Assembly: GCA_023386955.1 (NCBI GenBank)
Contig: JAEWIS010000049.1
Coordinates: 1-64,000, forward strand
Length of the DNA stretch: 64,000 bases
Reading direction: 5' to 3'
Origin: Bacillota bacterium
GTDB taxonomy: Bacteria; Bacillota; Bacilli; Paenibacillales; NBRC-103111
A program made the position numbers and the translations under genes. The notes beneath the pieces are model-generated. The model was not told the origin of the DNA. It worked only from the letters and a program-made list of their open reading frames with translations, and ran no database searches. The number at the start of each line of letters is the position of its first letter. The stretch's first letter is position 1. Positions 14,352-22,959 of the stretch are shown in pieces.

Positions 14352-16109
14352 CTACTTGTTGGCCTGGTACCATACGTTAATCTCCTTGGTGATATCGTCG
14401 CCGCCGCCCTTTTTCCAGGAGTCCACGAACTTGTCGAAGGCAGCAGCAGGCTCCTGGCCCATGATGATCCGGGCGAAGGTTTCCGCCTCCAGCTTATCCA
14501 GATACGCCTTCTTTTGGGTCATGGCCGGGGTAGGCACACCCGGGTACACATTGGCGGACACATAGCTGCCCTTCTCCCGCTCCAGCCAGGTGCTGAGCAC
14601 GGATTGGAAGGCGTTCGGCCGCTGGGGTTCGGCGGACAGCCCGTCGTAATCATTAACCTCGCTGGCGTTCAGACCGTCCTTGCCCCCCTTCTGCAACGCT
14701 GCCGCAATCCGCTCCAGCCGGTTCACTGCCTCGGAGCCCAGCCGCCCCTGGAAGCCCCAGGCATTGGCGTCATTGTCCGGGAAGTCGTTGAACCAGCCCC
14801 AGCCCGGCTGCCCGTAGCTGTATTTGAACAGGCTGGCATTTTTCTCCGTGGGATTCAGCGGGGTTTGCAGGGCAGTCACTGGATACTTGAACTCATACTT
14901 GCCCGCCAGCTCCTTGCGGATCACCTCATTGCTGCGGTACAAGGAATCCAGCTGCATGTTGTATAAGGCAATGATTACCTCAGGCTGCTTATAGCTTTTG
15001 TTGATGGCCACCCCGTAATTGGACACCGTATCGATGATGACGCTGCGTTTGCCGTTGTCCCCCTTCAAGGTGGGCAAAGCCGCCATATTGGCCTTGGGCA
15101 CATTCTTCCACATATCCGGGAACGGGAAATACACATTCCACCACTGCCCGTTGGTCCAGGTCAGGGTATTGCCAGACGTCAGGTCGCTGATGGTGTTGTC
15201 ATTGTTCTTGGCGATGAATTCCCGGTTGATGTAGCCCTTGGCATACCAATCGTGGAGCTTCACCAGCGCCTCCTTCATCTGGGGCTGGATGCTGCCGTAA
15301 ATTACCTTGCCGTCCCCGTCCAGCCGCCACTTCTTGGGCTGTGCATCGAAGGCCTGGGTCAGCAGATCAACCCCCAGCATATCCTTATCCAGCACCATGC
15401 CGGTGCCGTTGGGATACTTACCCTTGTAGGCGGCCAACACCTCCTCCATCTCCGCCAGAGTGGCGGGCACCGGCTTGCCCAGCTCCTCCAGAAGATCCTT
15501 GCGGATCCAGTTGGTGCTCCAATATGCCATCCGGTCGATCATTTTGGGGAAGGCATAAATTTTACCGTCGATGGTAAAAGGGGAAAACAGCTTGCCCTTG
15601 GCATCCTTCTGGGCCAGCTCAATCACATGCTTCAGCAGCGGGGAACCATGCTTTTCGATCAGATCGTTCAGCGGCGTCAGCACACCCTGCTGGGCTAAAT
15701 TGCCGAGAACGGGTGCTTCGGCCCCGATCACATCAGGCAAACCGCCGCTTGCCGCTCCAATATTTAGCTTCTGCACATCAGTCTCCAGATTGGGGGTAAT
15801 CCACTTGGGCTTGACGATAATGCCCAGGTCATTCTGAAGCCAACGGGTATAGCCGTTGTTCTCCAGGGAATCTCCCGGCTGGTAGACGGTTCCTTCGGTG
15901 TTGATCTTGTTCTGGGTAAAGGTTACCGGCGGATCGAACTTCTTAAAGCCGGCCCCGCCTGCTGTCCCTTTTCCCTCCGGCTGAACACTGCCTGCCGGAC
16001 TCACACTGGCACCGGCCTGGGGCTCCGCCTTTTCCTCCGTCTCCGAACAGCCTGCGGCAAACAGCGCCAGCGCCAGTCCGGCGGCGGCCACCCTCCACGT
16101 TTTGCCCAT
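14352..16109 (-). CDS. Extracellular solute-binding lipoprotein (LplA-like)
   Basis: A 585-residue lipoprotein. The signal sequence ends in LFAAGC, a clear lipobox with Cys near residue 21, followed by a Glu/Ala/Pro/Gly-rich linker and the large binding domain. ITPNLETDVQKLNIGAASGG near residue 104, LPDVIGAEAP and the C-terminal IIMGQEPAAAFDKFVDSWKK segment are typical of LplA/YtcQ proteins, which bind oligosaccharides outside the membrane. AAAGGGGGA precedes the ATG. It is the first gene of the transporter operon. A neighbouring pectate lyase and YesM/YesN-like pair make a pectin-derived sugar the best guess for the ligand. Confidence 0.93.
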   Translation of the reverse strand: MGKTWRVAAAGLALALFAAGCSETEEKAEPQAGASVSPAGSVQPEGKGTAGGAGFKKFDPPVTFTQNKINTEGTVYQPGDSLENNGYTRWLQNDLGIIVKPKWITPNLETDVQKLNIGAASGGLPDVIGAEAPVLGNLAQQGVLTPLNDLIEKHGSPLLKHVIELAQKDAKGKLFSPFTIDGKIYAFPKMIDRMAYWSTNWIRKDLLEELGKPVPATLAEMEEVLAAYKGKYPNGTGMVLDKDMLGVDLLTQAFDAQPKKWRLDGDGKVIYGSIQPQMKEALVKLHDWYAKGYINREFIAKNNDNTISDLTSGNTLTWTNGQWWNVYFPFPDMWKNVPKANMAALPTLKGDNGKRSVIIDTVSNYGVAINKSYKQPEVIIALYNMQLDSLYRSNEVIRKELAGKYEFKYPVTALQTPLNPTEKNASLFKYSYGQPGWGWFNDFPDNDANAWGFQGRLGSEAVNRLERIAAALQKGGKDGLNASEVNDYDGLSAEPQRPNAFQSVLSTWLEREKGSYVSANVYPGVPTPAMTQKKAYLDKLEAETFARIIMGQEPAAAFDKFVDSWKKGGGDDITKEINVWYQANK

Positions 16110-16171
16110 TCCCGCTCCCCCTTTGGACCATCTTCATTTCGGCTATCGTCCAGAAGTCTGACCGACAGATA
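16110..16171. other. Start of the 450-bp divergent spacer between transporter and sensor genes
   Basis: The 450 bp between the lipoprotein and the sensor kinase hold no gene. This first part carries the lipoprotein leader. TTATGAT on the minus strand near 16185 could be a -10 box for the lipoprotein gene, which would place that promoter inside the palindromic element that follows. From 16370 to 16560 only the kinase leader and its ribosome binding site are seen. Confidence 0.35.
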
Positions 16172-16347
16172 GGTAAATACATAATCATAAGGTTTCATTC
16201 CTTACCGGGAAAAGAGTGCCTTGGATGCTCAAACACGTTTTGTCGGCCTTGATTGGATCGGAATTATTAGGGTTCAAAGCCGCCAAAAAACTCGCCCTCA
16301 AGTCACTCTTTTCCCTTTCAGTCATTCCACATGAAAATGTATTTACC
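16172..16347. repeat. Palindromic structured element D, copy 1
   Basis: A 176-bp element, also found at 30274-30441. It folds into one long imperfect hairpin: GGTAAATACAT (16172-16182) with ATGTATTTACC (16337-16347), GGGAAAAGAGTG (16207-16218) with CACTCTTTTCCC (16304-16315), and GTTTTGTCGGCCTTGA (16237-16252) loosely with the stretch 16273-16291. Two boxes, CATTCCTTACCGGG and CAGTCATTCCACATG, are identical in both copies. Short matching pieces (AGTCTG at 16155 and CAGACT at 16364) suggest the symmetry reaches further out. It sits between the divergent transporter and kinase genes. Confidence 0.8.
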
Positions 16348-16560
16348 CTCTCGTTTCATCTGCCAGACTGCTCAGCCGGTTGCTTCCATCTTAAGCAGCA
16401 TGGCGCCCCCGCTCCACGCCTTCATCTAACCTTTCTTGCCTTCCCGTGACTATTTGCCGCAGCCGAAACATGATATCCTACATATATCCAACGGAGAAAC
16501 CACATGTTTATGTAAGCGCAATCATAATAAAGAGAACCGTCCACAAGGGGGAAAACATGC

Positions 16561-18348
16561 ATGCGGCAGCTATGGAAATCCTCCGTTGCCCGGAATATGA
16601 TCGGCGGCTTCCTGGTGGTGCTGCTGCCATTGGCCGCCACGTACTGGTACACCAATGCGGCCAGCATGGAAGCTGTCCGGGAAGAGGTGGTGGCCTCCTC
16701 CTCCAAGTCCCTGTTGCTCCTAACCAGCCAATTGGAATCCACCCTGGGCAAATTCGAGAGCTTAACCTACTCGCTGGCCAGCGATAATGAGCTCAATGCC
16801 GTTAACCAGGCCCCCTACGAAACCGGGCATCTGTGGACCTACGTGCAGCAGCTGCGCCAGCTTCAATTTTACAGCAATACCGCCGATCTGGAGGGAGATA
16901 TCACCATCTACCTGCGCGACAAAAACCGCAAGCTTTCCTCCAAAGCAGGCTTTGGCCCTATTGAAGAGGACGCCCCTCTATTTGTGCGAGAGATTGCCAT
17001 AGCCGAAAAAAAATGGTTTTTCCGCATGAAGCCCGGTCGCGGCAATACCAGCCAGCCTCTCTCCCCCCAGGAGCGGGAGCAGCGCACCGTGCTGACCTTC
17101 GCCAGAGGCTCCGGCGTCCAGTCGGATAACGGAGTCATTGTCTCCGTAGATATTCCCGTGGCCCAGCTCCGGCCCCGGATGGAGGTGATGCAGGGGCGGG
17201 AACAAGGCACCGCCTTCATCTTCGGGGAACAAGAGGGCGATATCTTCTCCGCCGATGCCGGCACCGAGCTGTCCACGCTCCAAGCCGTCATTGCAGGCAA
17301 AGCCGAAACCACCGGACGTTTCACTTACTCCCACATGGGCCAAAAAAGCATCGTCCTCTTCGACAAATCTGCTGGCCCCGGCCTGACTCTGGGCATGCTG
17401 TTTGCCGAGAAGCAGATCATGAAGCCTATCCACCGTATCCGGGCCTGGACCATCGGCGTGCTGTGCGGCTCTGCGGCCCTTGGCCTGCTCTACACGCTGT
17501 TCGCCTACCGGAAGCTCCTGCGGCCGGTGCTGGTGCTGGTGGAGGCCATGGGCAAGGTCAGGCTGGGCCGGCTCAAAACCCGGATTCCAGACCCGCCGGC
17601 CAACGAGTTCGGCTTTGTTTATACCCAGTTTAACAACATGGCCGACGAAATCGATACCCTGGTCAACGAAATCTATGTGGAGCGCCTCAACCAGCAGCAG
17701 GCCCAGCTGAAGCTGCTTCAGTCCCAGATTAATCCCCATTTTCTCTACAACTGCCTCAACTTCATCTACCAGATGTCCATGGGCGAAAACAACGAGGCCG
17801 CCGCCAACATGTCCTTATATCTGAGCAAATACTTCCGGTACGCCACCAAAAGCGACGTCCACTATGTAAGCCTGCGCCAGGAGTTGGACAATATCGACGC
17901 GTACATCCAGATCCAGCGTTTGCGTTTTTCGGGGCGGATCACCTTTTCCATCGATATTCCCGATGCCTTACTTTATACGGCCATTCCCAGACTCACCCTG
18001 CAGCCCCTGGTGGAAAATGCCTTCATCCACGGCATAGAAGCCGGCGACGGCAGCCCCAAGCATATCGCCATCCGCGGGCACCGGGAGGAGGCGTGCATCC
18101 ATCTGACTGTGGAGGATGACGGCAAGGGGGTTACGCCGGAGGAGCTCAGCCGGCTGCAGCAAAGCCTGGAAACCATGGAGCATGAGGAGTTCGGCTGCGG
18201 GCTGAACAATACCCATTGGCGGCTTGCCCTGCGGTACGGGCCGGGAGCCGGACTGAAGCTGGAGCGCAGGCAGCCCCACGGCCTGACTGTCCATATAATG
18301 ATTCCTGCAGAGGAGGAACGGCCCCGTGTACAATCTGCTGATTCTTGA
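16561..18348 (+). CDS. Sensor histidine kinase (YesM-like)
   Basis: A 595-residue membrane kinase. It has a first membrane helix (about 12-32), a 250-residue outer sensing region, a second helix (about 295-318), a HAMP linker (LLRPVLVLVEAMGKVRLGRL), the LytS/YesM-type kinase domain with phospho-acceptor His in QINPHFLYNCLNFIYQ near residue 390, and an ATP-binding domain (LVENAFIHGIEAG, DDGKGVTPEEL, GCGLNNTHWRL). It overlaps the response regulator gene by 23 nt, so the two form one unit. Proteins of this class sense sugars or binding-protein complexes outside the cell and control the adjacent transporter; here that is the divergent lipoprotein operon. AAGGGGGA lies upstream of the ATG at 16561. 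Confidence 0.95.
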   Translation: MRQLWKSSVARNMIGGFLVVLLPLAATYWYTNAASMEAVREEVVASSSKSLLLLTSQLESTLGKFESLTYSLASDNELNAVNQAPYETGHLWTYVQQLRQLQFYSNTADLEGDITIYLRDKNRKLSSKAGFGPIEEDAPLFVREIAIAEKKWFFRMKPGRGNTSQPLSPQEREQRTVLTFARGSGVQSDNGVIVSVDIPVAQLRPRMEVMQGREQGTAFIFGEQEGDIFSADAGTELSTLQAVIAGKAETTGRFTYSHMGQKSIVLFDKSAGPGLTLGMLFAEKQIMKPIHRIRAWTIGVLCGSAALGLLYTLFAYRKLLRPVLVLVEAMGKVRLGRLKTRIPDPPANEFGFVYTQFNNMADEIDTLVNEIYVERLNQQQAQLKLLQSQINPHFLYNCLNFIYQMSMGENNEAAANMSLYLSKYFRYATKSDVHYVSLRQELDNIDAYIQIQRLRFSGRITFSIDIPDALLYTAIPRLTLQPLVENAFIHGIEAGDGSPKHIAIRGHREEACIHLTVEDDGKGVTPEELSRLQQSLETMEHEEFGCGLNNTHWRLALRYGPGAGLKLERRQPHGLTVHIMIPAEEERPRVQSADS

Positions 18349-19945
18349 TGATGAGCCTGCGGTGGTAAACAGTCTCGCCCACAATATCGATTGGGAGGAG
18401 CAAGGCATCGCCCATGTGTTCAAAGCCACCTCCGCCGTCCTGGCGCTGGAGCTGATGCGGGAATACCGGATCGATCTGGTGATATCGGATATCCGGATGC
18501 CCGGCATGGACGGTCTGGATTTTACGGAGGCCATCCGCAGTCTTTCGCCCCACACCAAGGTAATTATTATCTCCGGGCTGGATGAATTCCGTCTGGCCCA
18601 ACGGGCGATTCTGCTGAATGTCTTCCGCTATATGACCAAACCTGTCCCCTACATGGAGCTGGTTCAGGCTGTGCAGGAAGCACTGGCAGCACTGGAGTCG
18701 GAGCTGGAGCAGCACCAGCTGCTGGAGAATGCCGGGTTGGCTATGGACAGCGCCCGCCCCATTCTACAGGAGCGTTTCCTGCAGCAATGGATCGTCCGAG
18801 GAGGAGGCAAAACCGCCAAGGGTCCTGCCTCACTTGATCCTTGCGGACTGGAGATCCGGGAGGATGACCCCTGCCTGCTGCTTCTGGTCCGGGTGGATGA
18901 ATGGCCCCGGGAGGATACGGACCCGTACCAGCGGCTGAAGCTGCAGAAGCTGGTGGGGGAGATTCTGTTTCATGGCACACCGTGCATCATGTTCAATGAC
19001 TTCGAACGTCAGCTTGTGGTGCTGGTGCAGCAGAACAGTGAGGCCAAGCTCCAGGCTGCCAAACGCTATATGGAGGGGATGGCCGAGCTTCTGCTCAGCA
19101 CAGCCAAACGTTCCTTGGGATGCACGTTGTCTCTGTTTTGGAGCGGGCGTTTTTTTGCAGCGGGGACTGTTCATGAGGAATACATTCGTCTGAAGGAACG
19201 GGCCAGGTTCACGCTGGCCTGGGAATCGGGGATTATCCAAGGAGTCGCTCCAGAAGCGGGAGGCTGGGATGAGGAGGAGCAATCGCTGTTTGGCTATCCC
19301 GGCTTCGAGCAATGGGTGGAGCGGCTGGATAAGACCCAGGCGCTCTATCATCTGCGGCATTGGTTCGACGGTGACGGGGGAATGAAGCCAGCCCGGACCT
19401 ATGATATGCTGCTGCTTCTGTACAATACGGTATCCGCCAGCCTGATCAAAGCCTCCCTGAAGCGGAAGGTTCCCCTTCAGGAGTGGGCCAAGGAGGAAAC
19501 CTCCATTTTCTATGCCATGCAAATCCCCGCTACTGTGTCCCGTCTGCGCGCCTGGGCTCTCCGGGTGACGGAGCTGTATATGGACTATATGCTGGAGCGT
19601 TCCCAGCATACCACCAGCCGGCTGTTGGCCCAGGCCAAACAGCTTATTAACAGCGGGCTGCTGGAGGATTTTACGGTGCAGGACATCGCGATGAAGCTTC
19701 ATGTGCATCCCAATTATTTATCCCGGCTGTTCACCAGGGAAACGGGCATAACGCTAACGGAATATACCGTGATGCTGCGGATGGAGAAGGCCAAGGCGCT
19801 TCTTGCCTCTCCCGGGTGGAAGGTGTTTCAGGTGGCGGAGGAGGTAGGCTACGAAAGCATCTCCCACTTCAACCGTACCTTCAAGCGCCACACCGGCATG
19901 AATCCGAAGGAATATCAGACCTCTCTGGCGGTGCCGGAGCAGTAG
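18326..19945 (+). CDS. AraC-type response regulator (YesN-like)
   Basis: A 539-residue regulator. Residues 1-120 form the receiver domain (LLILDDEPAVV, phospho-acceptor Asp in LVISDIRMPGMDG near residue 54, and the TKPVPY Lys). A long middle region of about 300 residues follows, then two helix-turn-helix motifs of the AraC type at the C-terminus (VQDIAMKLHVHPNYLSRLF and VAEEVGYESISHFNRTFKRH). The start is GTG at 18326, 9 nt after AGGAGG at 18311-18316, inside the kinase gene. Phosphorylated by the kinase upstream, it should activate the transporter operon and perhaps the pectate lyase that follows it. Confidence 0.95.
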   Translation: MYNLLILDDEPAVVNSLAHNIDWEEQGIAHVFKATSAVLALELMREYRIDLVISDIRMPGMDGLDFTEAIRSLSPHTKVIIISGLDEFRLAQRAILLNVFRYMTKPVPYMELVQAVQEALAALESELEQHQLLENAGLAMDSARPILQERFLQQWIVRGGGKTAKGPASLDPCGLEIREDDPCLLLLVRVDEWPREDTDPYQRLKLQKLVGEILFHGTPCIMFNDFERQLVVLVQQNSEAKLQAAKRYMEGMAELLLSTAKRSLGCTLSLFWSGRFFAAGTVHEEYIRLKERARFTLAWESGIIQGVAPEAGGWDEEEQSLFGYPGFEQWVERLDKTQALYHLRHWFDGDGGMKPARTYDMLLLLYNTVSASLIKASLKRKVPLQEWAKEETSIFYAMQIPATVSRLRAWALRVTELYMDYMLERSQHTTSRLLAQAKQLINSGLLEDFTVQDIAMKLHVHPNYLSRLFTRETGITLTEYTVMLRMEKAKALLASPGWKVFQVAEEVGYESISHFNRTFKRHTGMNPKEYQTSLAVPEQ

Positions 19946-19988
19946 GTGCTGTGGCCCCAAGCAAAATTTGGCACAAAAATTATCCTTT

Positions 19989-20056
19989 TTGACACGATCG
20001 AAATCGCCATTAAGTATAAGATAAGAGGGTATCAGGTCCTTGATACTCCTTTTTTT
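19989..20056 (+). terminator. Promoter-like boxes followed by an intrinsic terminator (possible attenuator)
   Basis: GGGTATCA (20027-20034 region) pairs with TGATACTC (20041-20048) across GGTCCT, with one wobble, followed by seven T (20050-20056). Just upstream is TTGACA (19989-19994) with TATAAG at 20015-20020, a 20-bp spacing that is longer than ideal. The hairpin may simply end the kinase-regulator operon, or may control read-through into the pectate lyase gene. Confidence 0.65.
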
Positions 20057-20136
20057 GTATATGCTTGCATTCAAAAGCGGCAGATACGCTCAGGGGCTTG
20101 AGGTGAACAGAATCAAAATCAGAAGGGAGAAAGGAA

Positions 20137-22941
20137 ATGAAATTAAAACGCGCACCAATCAAGAAAGTCACTGCCGCTTGTTTGAGCGGGTTGATAGCGC
20201 TGTCAACAGTAATGACAGTGGGCGGAGGTACGGCACAAGCAGCCTTTAACGGGGCAGACATTCCTGCATTTCCCGGTGCGGAGGGCGGCGGCGCTTATAC
20301 CAGCGGCGGCCGGGGCGGCGATGTGTACATCGTTACCAATCTGGAGGACAATGAAACCGGTAACCCCCTAATTGACGGCTCTCTTCGTAAGGGGATCATG
20401 GAAACCCCGGCAGGGGGCCGTACCATTGTATTTCATGTATCCGGCACCATTCAATTGAAGAGCACTCTTCGCATTAGCGGCAAGAATCTGACCATCGCCG
20501 GACAAACTGCGCCAGGCAACGGCATCACCCTTGCCGGGTATGAAACCAATATCAGCGACTCCGAAAATATCATCATTCGTTATATGAAATTCCGTCCGGG
20601 TGCTACTAATGTCCATACTGGAAGCGATTCCATGGACGCGCTGTGGGGACGGGATAATAACTATTTTATCATCGACCACTCCTCCTTCAGCTGGAATACA
20701 GACGAGACGCTGTCCCTCTACCGGGGCCAGAATGGTACAATTCAATGGTCAACCGTATATGAAAGCCTGACCCTCTCAGGCCACTCCAAGGGGCGCCACG
20801 GCTACGGCGGTATTGCCGGCGGAGACAAAACCACCTTCCACCATAACCTGTATATGAACCACACCTCCCGGAATCCCCGGTTTGGCGGCGGTTATGGCGG
20901 GAAAGCGGACAAGGATCATGTAGCGGTAGTGCAATTCTCCAACAATGCCATTTACAATTGGGGCTTTAACGGTCCTTACGGCGGCGGCTTTAACTTTGTC
21001 AACTACATGAACAACATCAACATTGCCGGACCTGGTACACGGGACAATGTGAAGGACCAAATCATTGACGCCGGTGAAAAGGGCAAGCTGGGCGGCTTCT
21101 ATGTTGCCGGAAATAGCATTAACGGTAAAACCACAGGAGTATTGGACGCCACCTATACACCTTATTTCAAGTTCTCCGGCGACTTGGACGGGGATCAAAA
21201 GACCGTGGTACGAACAACACCATACCGTTCCGGAGACAGTACGGGTGTCACCAAGAACGTCTATAACGCAGGCTTTGATGCTTATCTGGATAGCAGCATT
21301 ACCGAGGCCAACGGCGCCCTCTTGGAGAGCATTCTGCAGAAGGCCGGGGCCACCTATCCCCGCCGTGATGCTATTGATGCCCGGATTGTGGCGGAGGTAA
21401 GGAACGGCCTGGGAAGATATGTGAACGTGGAGCAAGAGGTAGGGGGTTATGTATCTCCCTTCGGCGTCATTGAAGCCGAACATCCGGCAGATTATGACAC
21501 CAACCTGAACGGCATCGCCGACTCCTGGGAAAAGGCCAAAGGCATCTGGGGTGTGGCAGACGCTTATAAGACTGCAGCACCTAACGGTGGAGGCTACACC
21601 TGGCTGGAGCAGTACATGAACGGCCTCGTAGATATGGAGCATGTTGCCGAAAATCCGGAGGTGACTTTGGCAGCGCCTCTAAATCAGACCATATTCACGG
21701 ACGACCAGGACGTGCCTGTGGCAATCACAGCTGCATCCAACTTTGGGAACTCCATTGCCAAGGTTGCTGTGTATAACGGATCTGAATATCTGGGAGACGC
21801 CACGCCTGCAGGCGAAAATTATGTGTATACCATTCCAAAAGATACATTGAATGACGGTACCTATTTCATTTCGGCAAGAGCAACGGATTCCAAGGGCAAC
21901 GCCACCCAGTCCACTGCAGCGACAATTCATGTGAATACCGTCAGCGGCGCATTGGCTCAGGACGGCTGGGCATCCCGTGATATCGGCGATCCTGATCTGG
22001 ATGGCTCCGCCAGCCTGACAGACGGCGTAATGACCGTTAAGGGCAACGGCAAGCTGGGTATCAGTGAAGGAAGCAATGAGACCTCAGGGGAATATTATTC
22101 TCAAGCCGAGGACGACTTCCACTATGTTTATAAGAAAGTAACCGGCGATACGGAAATTGTCACCAAGCTGGAATCCATCGGCGCAGTAGACAATCATGCA
22201 TTCACAGGCCTCATGATCCGGGACAACCTGCAATCCGACAGCGCGGCGGCCATTCTGGGCATGTCCTGGGTGAAGATCTCCAAAGCATACTGCTGGTCCG
22301 CTTATCTGGCTGCACGGCCGACCAATGGCGGCAATATGGATGTTCTGACGGAAACATTGGATTCGGTGGCTGCGGCTAAAGCAGCCGGCATCGATCTGGT
22401 GGCAGATATTGGGTTTAAGAAAGCAGGCGTGGAACAAGGATACTGGCTTAAGCTGAACCGCACCGGCGATGTTTTCACCGCTTACGGATCCATTAATGGC
22501 AGTGACTGGACCAAAATCGGCGAACGCACCGTACCGATGAATGAGTCTGTTTACGTAGGCTTTGCTGTAGACAGCAATGACGTCGCCAATAAGATTGAAC
22601 AGCTGAACTATGCGAAGTTCTCCAATATCCAGCTGACAGGCGAGGTTGGATACGGCTTGTCCATCGGCGAGGAAAAAACCGGCGGCGCCGGTTATACCCG
22701 GGATATCACCATTACAAAGGGCTCTGTGCCGGAGGATGCGTACCTGGCGGTTCAATTTACCGAAGGTACAGGCGAAGCTGCCAAGGTTTCCGTGGTGGTC
22801 ACTTCCCTGTCCGATAACAAAGCAACCGTCTCCTACCAAAAGCCCGGAACCAAGATTGAAGCATGGCTGGTCAGCGGTATGCCGGATTTGACAGGCGAGG
22901 ACCTGAATACGGAAGTCTATGCACACAGCAGCACCAACTAA
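20137..22941 (+). CDS. Secreted PL1-type pectate lyase with accessory domains
   Basis: A 934-residue secreted protein. Signal peptide 1-35 (ends GTAQA). A PL1-type parallel beta-helix domain spans about 40-430: IPAFPGAEGGGAYTSGGRGG at its start, NYFIIDHSSFSWNTDE near residue 175 (Ca-binding Asp region), HHNLYMNHTSRNPRF near residue 230 with the catalytic Arg in RNPR. A DTNLNGIADSWEK loop near residue 450 looks calcium-binding. A bacterial Ig-like domain (about 505-600) and a DUF1349-like jelly roll (about 615-830), probably carbohydrate-binding, follow. It cleaves polygalacturonate by beta-elimination outside the cell. Position behind the sensor-regulator pair fits a pectin-use locus. It lacks SLH domains, but the next gene encodes them. 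Confidence 0.93.
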   Translation: MKLKRAPIKKVTAACLSGLIALSTVMTVGGGTAQAAFNGADIPAFPGAEGGGAYTSGGRGGDVYIVTNLEDNETGNPLIDGSLRKGIMETPAGGRTIVFHVSGTIQLKSTLRISGKNLTIAGQTAPGNGITLAGYETNISDSENIIIRYMKFRPGATNVHTGSDSMDALWGRDNNYFIIDHSSFSWNTDETLSLYRGQNGTIQWSTVYESLTLSGHSKGRHGYGGIAGGDKTTFHHNLYMNHTSRNPRFGGGYGGKADKDHVAVVQFSNNAIYNWGFNGPYGGGFNFVNYMNNINIAGPGTRDNVKDQIIDAGEKGKLGGFYVAGNSINGKTTGVLDATYTPYFKFSGDLDGDQKTVVRTTPYRSGDSTGVTKNVYNAGFDAYLDSSITEANGALLESILQKAGATYPRRDAIDARIVAEVRNGLGRYVNVEQEVGGYVSPFGVIEAEHPADYDTNLNGIADSWEKAKGIWGVADAYKTAAPNGGGYTWLEQYMNGLVDMEHVAENPEVTLAAPLNQTIFTDDQDVPVAITAASNFGNSIAKVAVYNGSEYLGDATPAGENYVYTIPKDTLNDGTYFISARATDSKGNATQSTAATIHVNTVSGALAQDGWASRDIGDPDLDGSASLTDGVMTVKGNGKLGISEGSNETSGEYYSQAEDDFHYVYKKVTGDTEIVTKLESIGAVDNHAFTGLMIRDNLQSDSAAAILGMSWVKISKAYCWSAYLAARPTNGGNMDVLTETLDSVAAAKAAGIDLVADIGFKKAGVEQGYWLKLNRTGDVFTAYGSINGSDWTKIGERTVPMNESVYVGFAVDSNDVANKIEQLNYAKFSNIQLTGEVGYGLSIGEEKTGGAGYTRDITITKGSVPEDAYLAVQFTEGTGEAAKVSVVVTSLSDNKATVSYQKPGTKIEAWLVSGMPDLTGEDLNTEVYAHSSTN

Positions 22942-22959
22942 GACTGGAGGAGGCAGAAC

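Noticed and set aside
16216..16449. Shared peptide GFKAAKKLALKSL in frames at 16216-16449 and 30363-30557
   Set aside because: The match reflects the DNA repeat D, not a conserved protein: the flanks diverge, there is no ribosome binding site, and base changes preserve hairpin pairing rather than the peptide.
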